Below are positions 58,266 through 64,000 of a stretch of DNA of 64,000 bases, in pieces. Position 1 is the stretch's first letter, and the number at the start of each line of letters is the position of its first letter. The notes beneath the pieces are model-generated. The model did no database searches. It worked only from the letters and a program-made list of their open reading frames with translations, and was not told where the DNA came from. Location of the stretch: NCBI RefSeq assembly GCF_003937945.1, contig NZ_RSEC01000058.1, positions 248,001 through 312,000 of the forward strand, written 5' to 3'. Origin of the DNA: Amycolatopsis eburnea. GTDB taxonomy: Bacteria; Actinomycetota; Actinomycetes; Mycobacteriales; Pseudonocardiaceae. The position numbers and the translations under genes were made by a program.

Positions 58266-58307
58266 AGAAACGGCGGTTGCCTCCTTACCGGGGCAACCGC
58301 CGTTTCT
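58266..58307. terminator. Bidirectional terminator, 15-bp perfect stem
   Basis: AGAAACGGCGGTTGC (58266-58280) and GCAACCGCCGTTTCT (58293-58307) pair perfectly around a 12-base loop between the convergent ends of ispH and the DUF6542 gene. Short A and T runs flank the stem in both directions. Confidence 0.88.
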
Positions 58308-58312
58308 GCTGT

Positions 58313-59188
58313 TCAGCGCTCTTCGCCGTCCCAGGGACGGTTCCGCCGCGGCGGCGCACCCCGCCCCCCGGCCGACCGGCGAGGCGGCGGCGCGTCCCGG
58401 CCGTCTTCGGCGGGCGGCCGCGGACGACGCCGCGGAGTGTCCCCGCGAGGCTCGCGACGGCGCGGGTCGGCATCTTCCGGCCGCGGCCGCCGGTTGGCCG
58501 GCGGCGGCTTCCGCGCACCCCGCGGGTCACGGTCCGCGGGCGGGCGCGGCGCACGGCGGTCACCCTCGGCGGGCGGCCGCGGCCGCCTCGGCGGCTCACC
58601 TTCCCGGCCACGTCGCGGCGGCACGGGCGTCTGACCGGTCCGGTTCGCTCCCGCCGGCCGCTGCCGGGCCGGGCGGGGCTGCTCGTCGTCCTCGTCGGGG
58701 CGCCGGTCGGCCTTGCCCTTCTTCGAGGCGTCCGGGTCGCGCTCGCGGAAGATGCGGACGAAGCCGATCAGCAGCGTGATGCCGGTGGTGATGGCCATCA
58801 TGGGGAAGCTGTTGATCAGCGGGCTGCCGATGTTCAGTGCCTTCGACAGCAGGTCGTCGCCCTGCGACCCGGAGGTCAGCAGGATCACGCCGGGCACGGT
58901 GACGGCCAGCACGAGCGGCGGCATCACCATCGGCCCGAACAGCCCCCGCCGCCGCACCGCGCAGACCGCGATCACGGCCCCGGCGATGAAGCAGACGATG
59001 AAGACCACCGGGATGTTCGCCTGGCTCGGCTTGCCGAGGAGGGCGCCCACGATGGCCAGGCCGAGGCCGACCAGGACCGCCGCCCACCAGGGCAGTCCGC
59101 GCCTCGAACCGACGACAGGACGCTCATCCCACGGCACGGGGATGTCGTCGGCATCTGGATCGCTCTGGCGATCGCGAATCGCGGTCAC
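58313..59188 (-). CDS. DUF6542 membrane protein with long arginine/proline-rich tail
   Basis: GTG 59188 gives a 291-residue protein. After a short acidic start (DRQSDPDADDIPVPWDERPV) come four hydrophobic helices (PWWAAVLVGLGLAIVGALLG, FIVCFIAGAVIAVCAVR, PMVMPPLVLAVTVPGVILLT, FPMMAITTGITLLIGFVRIF). The last 110 residues are a cytoplasmic, highly basic R/P/D-rich tail (RRREPRGDTPRRRPRPPAED) that may bind nucleic acid or phospholipid. The place next to ispH matches Rv1111c (recalled). The function is unknown. Confidence 0.82.
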   Translation of the reverse strand: MTAIRDRQSDPDADDIPVPWDERPVVGSRRGLPWWAAVLVGLGLAIVGALLGKPSQANIPVVFIVCFIAGAVIAVCAVRRRGLFGPMVMPPLVLAVTVPGVILLTSGSQGDDLLSKALNIGSPLINSFPMMAITTGITLLIGFVRIFRERDPDASKKGKADRRPDEDDEQPRPARQRPAGANRTGQTPVPPRRGREGEPPRRPRPPAEGDRRAPRPPADRDPRGARKPPPANRRPRPEDADPRRREPRGDTPRRRPRPPAEDGRDAPPPRRSAGGRGAPPRRNRPWDGEER

Positions 59189-59670
59189 AGGGCAACACCG
59201 TATCTCGTGGTTGTGAAGATCTTGCCAGCACCGCCGCCGACGTGGGCCGACAGCCACCCGGCAGCCTGACCCGGCAGCCGAGCGGAAGCGGACGGTGACG
59301 GTGGTGCCGACCTTCGCCACGAGTGTTCGGGTGACCGGTCCCGGAGGCGCGTGGTCCGGTGTCGGCGGCACGGACGCCCGCCGATCGCGCCTGGTCACGC
59401 GGCGGCCGAGCAGCTCGCCGGTGCCGCCTCGGCCGGGTGGTCCGGTGCCGAGCCGTCGGGTCGGAGGGCAGCCGCAGACTCGCCCGGTCGCCGCTGGCTC
59501 ACACGACCGGTAGCCGCAGACCTGCCCGGCCGCCGGTGGCTCACGCGACCGGTAGCCGCAGAGCCCGCCCTGCCGAAGCAGGCTCGCACCGCCAACCACC
59601 CCGTCCGCCCTCAAGCCGTCCGAAGCCCGTACCGTCACCGCCCGCCGCGGTACCGGCGGAGCGGGGATTC
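59189..59670. other. 482-base gap between DUF6542 gene and rmuC, holding a 42-bp tandem repeat
   Basis: Several long frames cross this gap on both strands because the DNA is GC-rich and the tandem repeat is a multiple of three, but none has a recognisable product or a good start. Apart from the repeat at 59471-59562, I see nothing firm; rmuC ends just after the gap and the DUF6542 promoter should lie at its left edge. Confidence 0.55.
59471..59562. repeat. 42-bp tandem repeat, two full copies and a partial third
   Basis: Units at 59471-59512 and 59513-59554 both start GCCGCAGAC and end CGACCGGTA, with about six differences; a third begins at 59555 (GCCGCAGA). The copies contain GGCTCACnCGACCGG. 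The unit is 14 codons, so it leaves frames open in either direction. Confidence 0.85.
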
Positions 59671-60585
59671 TCAGCTGGCCGCCAGTTCGTCCCCCTTCCG
59701 CACCGTCGGCACCGGCGCCGGACTGCCCGACGCCTCCGACAACGGCGCCACCGTCGACCGGAACGTCTCCAGCGCCTCCAGCTCCCGTCGCCGGGCGGAC
59801 AGGAACCGCTGGAGGTGCGTGCTCGACAGGTTCAGCGCCTCCACCGCCCCGCCGGCCGCGCGGTGGGCGGCCGCCGCCCCCGCCCGGACCTGCTCGACGT
59901 CCGCCTCCAGGGTGCGGTCGCTCGCCGCGAACAGGGCCGCCGACGCCAGGACGCCGAAGCCCGTCGGGCCGCACAGGAAGACCCGGCGGTCGATCAGCCA
60001 GCGCAGCAGCTCCGGGTCGGTGTCCAGCGCCGCGACCACCGCCGCGTCGGAGGGGACGAACATGATCGTGCCGTAGATCGCGTCCGCCCAGCGCTGGTAG
60101 CCCTTGCCCGCCAGCTCCGCCGCGCGCGAACGGATCTGGCGCACGTGCGCGCGCAACGCGTCGATCCGCTCGTCCGGGTCGTCGGTCTCGACCGCCTCCG
60201 ACCACGTCGCCATGCTCGCCTTCGCGTCGACCGGCACCGTGCGGCCGCCGCCCACGCGCAGCACCATGTCCGGTTTCGCCGCGCCACCGCCCGCGAGGTC
60301 CGTCTGCAGCGTGAAGTGGAGGTCTTCGCGCAGCCCGAGCGCGCGGGCCGTCTCGACCAGGACCTGCTCGCCCAGCTCGCCGCGCCCGCTGATCGACGCG
60401 AACGCCACCTCGTAGCGCCGCAGCGCGAGCTGCTGCTGATCCGCCTTCGCGCGCTCGGCCGCCACCAGCCGGGCCGCGGCGTCCGCCCGGCGCATCCCGT
60501 CGTTGTACAGCCGCCACAGCACCGCGACGGCGACGAGCAGCAGGACCGCCAGCACGATCGCCGCGGTGGTCAGCACTGTCGCCAC
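59671..60585 (-). CDS. rmuC: RmuC-family DNA recombination protein
   Basis: GTG 60585 (GGAGGAGAC upstream) gives a 304-residue protein, somewhat shorter than E. coli RmuC. It has an N-terminal membrane helix (VLTTAAIVLAVLLLVAVAVL), a coiled coil (AAARLVAAERAKADQQQLAL) and the PD-(D/E)XK-like nuclease core: GRGELGEQVLVETARALGL, AKPDMVLRVGGGRTVPVDAKA (Asp then Asp-x-Lys) and GTIMFVPSDAAVVAALDTDPE. RmuC limits inversions at short repeats and acts on DNA ends. It is divergent from sbcD, a functionally related gene. Confidence 0.93.
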   Translation of the reverse strand: MATVLTTAAIVLAVLLLVAVAVLWRLYNDGMRRADAAARLVAAERAKADQQQLALRRYEVAFASISGRGELGEQVLVETARALGLREDLHFTLQTDLAGGGAAKPDMVLRVGGGRTVPVDAKASMATWSEAVETDDPDERIDALRAHVRQIRSRAAELAGKGYQRWADAIYGTIMFVPSDAAVVAALDTDPELLRWLIDRRVFLCGPTGFGVLASAALFAASDRTLEADVEQVRAGAAAAHRAAGGAVEALNLSSTHLQRFLSARRRELEALETFRSTVAPLSEASGSPAPVPTVRKGDELAAS

Positions 60586-60732
60586 TTCGTCTCCTCCCTC
60601 CGGCCGGAATCGGACCGCGGGGACATCATGGCGGACCCCACCGACAAAAACCGCACCCGAACCGTCGCTCTGGGTAGCTGACCTGCGAACACATCGATTC
60701 CGCACAGGGCGTGTCCGATCCGGCACGCTCGT

Positions 60733-60750
60733 GTTAGTACACACGTTCGA
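60733..60750. promoter_or_regulatory. Near-match to an actinobacterial SOS (LexA) box upstream of sbcD
   Basis: GTTAGTACACACGTTCGA has the right half GTTCG of the actinobacterial LexA site CGAACnnnnGTTCG, with a left half GTAC instead of GAAC. It lies 58 bases before the sbcD start in the divergent rmuC/sbcD region. It is imperfect, so only a candidate. Confidence 0.35.
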
Positions 60751-60807
60751 GTGAGCGGGCGGCGAGCCTCCGGGTTTTCGTCGGACCCGGGTCGTACCTT
60801 GGCCCCC

Positions 60808-61959
60808 GTGAGAATCCTGCACACCTCCGACTGGCACGTCGGGCGCACGTTCCACGGCGCCGATCTGCTCGCGGAACAGGAAGCGGTGCTCGGGCACCTC
60901 GCCGACCTCGTGGCCGGCGAGGCGATCGACGCCGTCCTGGTGGCAGGCGACATCTACGACCGCGCGGTGCCTTCCGCCGAGGCCGTCCGGGTGGCCACCG
61001 CGGCCGTCGCCCGGATCCGCGCGGCCGGGGCCCAGCTGGTCGTCACGCCCGGCAACCACGACTCCGCGCCCCGGCTCGGCGCCTTCGCGGAGTTCGCCGC
61101 GGCGGGCGGCCTGCACCTGCGCACCACCGTCGGCGGGCTGGCCGAACCGGTGCTGTTCGAGGACGACCACGGGCCGGTGGCCGTCTACGGCATCCCCTAC
61201 CTGGAACCGGAACCGGCCCGGCACGCGCTGGGCGTGCCGGAGGCGCGCGGCCACACCGGCGTGCTCACCGAGGCCATGCGCCGGATCCGCGCGGACCTCG
61301 CGACCCGGCCGGGCACGCGGTCGATCGTGCTCGCGCACGCGTTCGTCACCGGCGGCGAGCCGACGGATTCCGAGCGGACGATCGCGGTCGGCGGGGTCGA
61401 GCAGGTACCCGGTTCGGTCTTCGACGGCGTCGACTACGTGGCGCTGGGCCACCTCCACGGCCCGCAGACGCTCGCCGAGCACCTCCGCTACTCCGGCAGC
61501 CCGCTCGCGTACTCGTTTTCCGAAGCGCGCCAACGGAAATCCGTCTGGCTGATCGACCTGGACGCCGGCGGGCTCGGCGAGGTGCGCCGGCACGAGCTGC
61601 CGGTGCCGCGAGTGCTCGCCACGATCACCGGCGAGATCGAGGACCTCCTGGCGGACCCGGCGCACGAGGTCCACCTCGAGCACTTCCTCTCGATCACGGT
61701 CACCGACCGCGTCCGCCCGGTGGACGCGATGCGGCGCCTGCGCGAGCGGTTCCCGTACGCGGTCCACCTGGAGTGGGAGCCCGCCGGCGGCCACGACGGC
61801 GCCCCGCTGCGCTACTCCGAAGCCGTCCGCGGCCGGTCCGACATCGAGATCTCGCGCAGCTTCCTCGACGACTGCCGGGGCGCCCCGCCGACCGAGAGCG
61901 AGGAGCGGCTCCTGTTCAAGGCCCTGGAAGCGGCCGACCGGGGGGCCCTCGCGAAATGA
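60808..61959 (+). CDS. sbcD: SbcD subunit of the SbcCD DNA end-processing nuclease
   Basis: SbcD is the Mre11-like nuclease that, with SbcC, cuts hairpins and protein-blocked ends of DNA. The 383-residue protein (GTG 60808) has the phosphoesterase motifs ILHTSDWHVGRTFHG, VLVAGDIYDRAVPS, VVTPGNHDSAPRLG, IVLAHAFVTGG and VALGHLHGPQT in order, so all metal ligands are present. The C-terminal capping region runs to residue 383. Its stop overlaps the sbcC start (ATGA). Palindromic repeats in this window are the type of structure SbcCD can attack. Confidence 0.96.
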   Translation: MRILHTSDWHVGRTFHGADLLAEQEAVLGHLADLVAGEAIDAVLVAGDIYDRAVPSAEAVRVATAAVARIRAAGAQLVVTPGNHDSAPRLGAFAEFAAAGGLHLRTTVGGLAEPVLFEDDHGPVAVYGIPYLEPEPARHALGVPEARGHTGVLTEAMRRIRADLATRPGTRSIVLAHAFVTGGEPTDSERTIAVGGVEQVPGSVFDGVDYVALGHLHGPQTLAEHLRYSGSPLAYSFSEARQRKSVWLIDLDAGGLGEVRRHELPVPRVLATITGEIEDLLADPAHEVHLEHFLSITVTDRVRPVDAMRRLRERFPYAVHLEWEPAGGHDGAPLRYSEAVRGRSDIEISRSFLDDCRGAPPTESEERLLFKALEAADRGALAK

Positions 61960-64000
61960 GGCTGCACAGGCTGGAAGTCGAAGCCTTCGGGCCGTACTGC
62001 GCACGCGAAGTCGTCGACTTCGACGTGCTCGGCGCCGACGGCCTCTTCCTCCTGCACGGCGAAACCGGGGCGGGCAAGACGACGCTGCTCGACGCGATCG
62101 CGTTCGCGTTGTTCGGCGTGGTCCCCGGCGCCCGCAACGAAGCCAAGCGGCTGCGCTGCGACCTCGCCGACCCCGACCAGGTCACCGAGGTCGCGCTGGA
62201 GCTCACCGTGCAGGGGCACCGGCTGAAGATCGTGCGGAACCCGGAGTACCAGCGGCCGAAGCGGCGCGGCGAGGGCACGACCACCCAGCAGGCCCGGGTG
62301 TCGCTGAGCTGGGTCGGCACCGCACCCGCCGGGCTGGCCCCGGAGGGCCTGATCCGGATCGAGGAGGTCGCACGCACGGTCGAGCGGCTGCTCGGGATGA
62401 CCGCGGCGCAGTTCTTCCAGGTGGTGCTGCTGCCGCAGGGCGAGTTCGCCCGGTTCCTGCGGTCGGACACCGCCGAGCGCGAGAAGCTCCTCGAGCGGCT
62501 GTTCGGCACCGAGCGCTTCGCCGACGTCGAACGCTGGTTCGCCGACCTGCGGGCCGAGCGCGGGCGCGAGCTGGACGGCCGCCGGCGGGACGTGCGGGAG
62601 CTGCTGGCCAGGTACGCGCAGGAGGCCCAGCAGGACCCACCGGAGACGGACGTCGCCGAGTGGGTCGGCGCGGTGCTCGCCGCGTCGGAAGAGCGCGTCG
62701 GGCAGGTCACCGCCGAGGAATTGCGGGCGCGGTCGGCCGCCCAGCGCGCGGACGCTTTCCTGCAGGAAGAACGCGCCGGTGCGGAGAAGATCCGCCGCGT
62801 CCGCACCGCACACCTGCGGCTGCTCGAGATCACCGAGCAGGCGCCGCAGCGGGCCGAGTGGGCGCGGGAGGTCGCGGCCGCCCGCCGCGCGGCCGGGGTC
62901 GCCGTCGAGGCCGACCTGCTCGACCGCCGGACCGCCGAACTCGCCGAGGCCGAGCGGGTGGAGCAGGCCCGTGGCGCGCACCTGCGGGAATTCGGCACCC
63001 GCGCGACCGGCGACCTGAAGGCACGGGCGGCGGCCGCGCGGGAAGAGGCCGGAGCCGTCGCCGAGCTGGTCGCCGAAGCCGAGCAGCAGCAGCTCGACGT
63101 CATGCGGCGCGACGACCGGAAGCTGGCCGCCGTCACGGCCCAGCAGCAGGTCGAGCAGCTGACCGCCGAGCTGGCCGCGCTGCCCGGTCAGCTGGCCAAG
63201 CTGCGCGCGGACGCGCTCGCGGCGGCCGAAGCGGAGGCGAAGCTCGACGGCGCCCGTGCCCGGGTCGAGGAGCTGAGGGCCGTGGCGCGCGACGCGGCCG
63301 AACTGCCCGAAGCGCGAGCGAAAGTCGGGCGGGGCGAAGCGAAGCTGCGCGAGGTGGTCGATGCGCACCAGGAAGCCCGGCAACGGCGGCTCGACCTGCG
63401 GGAGCGGCGGCTCGACGGGATGGCGGCCGAGCTGGCCGCCGCGCTGCCGGACGGCGCGCCGTGCCCGGTGTGCGGGTCGGCGGAGCACCCGGCGAAGGCG
63501 AACCGGGACGTCGAGCTGGTCGACCCGGCGGAGGAGCGCGCCGCCGAAGAAGCCGAGCAAGCGGCGGACGCGGTGCGGCAGCGGGTCGTGGTCGCGCTGG
63601 AAGAGGCGAAGGCGCGGCTGGCGGGCCTGGTGGAACGGCTGGCCGGGCGCACGGCCGAGTCGATCACCGCCGAGCTGGCGGAGGCGCGTTCGGCGGTCGC
63701 GGCGCTGACCGAGCAGGCGGCCGGGAAGGCGAAGCTGGGCCAGCAGGTCGTCCTCCTGGAGCGTGACCTCGAAGCGCGGACCGAACGCCGCCGGCAGGCG
63801 GAGCAGGCGGCGACCGAGGCGACGACCGACGTCCGCGCGCTGGAAGAACGGCTGGCCGAGCGCGAACGCCGCCTGGTCGCCGGCCGCGGCGGGTTCGCGG
63901 ACGTCGGGGCGCGGCGTACGCACCTGATCGGCCTGGCCGAAGCCCTCGAAGCGGTCGCCGAAGCCCGGACGGCGGTGGCCGGCGCCAGGGAACGGGTGGC
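61956..64000 (+). CDS. sbcC: SbcC subunit of the SbcCD nuclease, 3' end beyond the window
   Basis: ATG 61956 overlaps the sbcD stop. The visible 681 residues show the Rad50-like N-terminal ATPase lobe with Walker A LHGETGAGKTTLLDAIAFAL and the Q-loop VVLLPQGEFARFLRSDTAER, then a long A/E/R-rich coiled coil. A zinc-hook motif (APCPVCGSAEHPAK, CxxC) lies in the middle of the coil at about base 63470. The return coil and the C-terminal signature and Walker B are outside the window. Typical length is about 1000 residues, so about one third is missing. Confidence 0.95.
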   Translation, partial: MRLHRLEVEAFGPYCAREVVDFDVLGADGLFLLHGETGAGKTTLLDAIAFALFGVVPGARNEAKRLRCDLADPDQVTEVALELTVQGHRLKIVRNPEYQRPKRRGEGTTTQQARVSLSWVGTAPAGLAPEGLIRIEEVARTVERLLGMTAAQFFQVVLLPQGEFARFLRSDTAEREKLLERLFGTERFADVERWFADLRAERGRELDGRRRDVRELLARYAQEAQQDPPETDVAEWVGAVLAASEERVGQVTAEELRARSAAQRADAFLQEERAGAEKIRRVRTAHLRLLEITEQAPQRAEWAREVAAARRAAGVAVEADLLDRRTAELAEAERVEQARGAHLREFGTRATGDLKARAAAAREEAGAVAELVAEAEQQQLDVMRRDDRKLAAVTAQQQVEQLTAELAALPGQLAKLRADALAAAEAEAKLDGARARVEELRAVARDAAELPEARAKVGRGEAKLREVVDAHQEARQRRLDLRERRLDGMAAELAAALPDGAPCPVCGSAEHPAKANRDVELVDPAEERAAEEAEQAADAVRQRVVVALEEAKARLAGLVERLAGRTAESITAELAEARSAVAALTEQAAGKAKLGQQVVLLERDLEARTERRRQAEQAATEATTDVRALEERLAERERRLVAGRGGFADVGARRTHLIGLAEALEAVAEARTAVAGARERV

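Noticed and set aside
59471-59562. 42-bp repeats considered as a short CRISPR array
   Set aside because: Copies are directly adjacent without spacers and no cas genes are near.

Overview
The window is very GC-rich, has dense short-gap operons with many GTG starts and 4-base stop/start overlaps, and encodes mycothiol S-conjugate amidase (mca), type VII secretion substrates and a PhoH2 (PIN-PhoH) protein. That combination points to an actinobacterium; gene content, intergenic palindromes and general style suggest the Pseudonocardiales, most likely an Amycolatopsis-like genome. This is inference from recall, with no database search. I saw no rRNA, tRNA, CRISPR array, transposase or integrase.

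The backbone is a conserved actinobacterial chromosome block. From memory, the order cbs, Pro-rich membrane protein, metB, greA, DUF4307 gene, mca, small membrane protein, DUF255 thioredoxin-fold gene, hemolysin III, short Z-prenyl synthase, phoH2, fumC, glpX, xseB/xseA, lipid-droplet-like gene, ispH, DUF6542 gene follows the Mycobacterium tuberculosis Rv1077-Rv1111c neighbourhood. Accessory modules sit inside this block. They include three small four-helix membrane proteins (6.1-7.6 kb); a type VII secretion-linked nuclease-toxin operon with two immunity candidates (11.0-17.8 kb); hppD with a divergent Lrp-family regulator (17.9-19.7 kb); a Pnkp/Hen1 RNA-repair pair (23.1-27.0 kb); an acyl-CoA oxidase-like gene, an AhpD-like gene behind an ECF41-type promoter and a DUF2382 stress protein (29.7-33.9 kb); guaB1, an MBL hydrolase and an Old Yellow Enzyme (37.8-41.7 kb); secreted and sensory-type proteins, an ATP-dependent DNA ligase and a membrane-anchored PstS-like protein (42.4-47.4 kb); a MmyB-type regulator with an aldo/keto reductase (47.5-49.5 kb); and rmuC, sbcD and sbcC at the right end, with sbcC running off the window. 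A GlxA-type regulator runs off the left end.

Functional themes are transsulfuration (cbs and metB), mycothiol and electrophile detoxification (mca), nucleic-acid maintenance (xseAB, sbcCD, rmuC, ligase, Pnkp/Hen1), central carbon metabolism (fumC, glpX) and isoprenoid synthesis (ispH, Z-prenyl synthase). The best candidate for an under-described system is the minus-strand operon at 17751-11026: YbaB-like protein, EspC-like secretion target, 1385-residue WXG-type polymorphic toxin with an apparent Endonuclea_NS_2-type nuclease tip, and two DUF600/YezG-like proteins. Convergent gene ends are repeatedly filled by long perfect palindromes that look like dispersed repeat families doubling as terminators.
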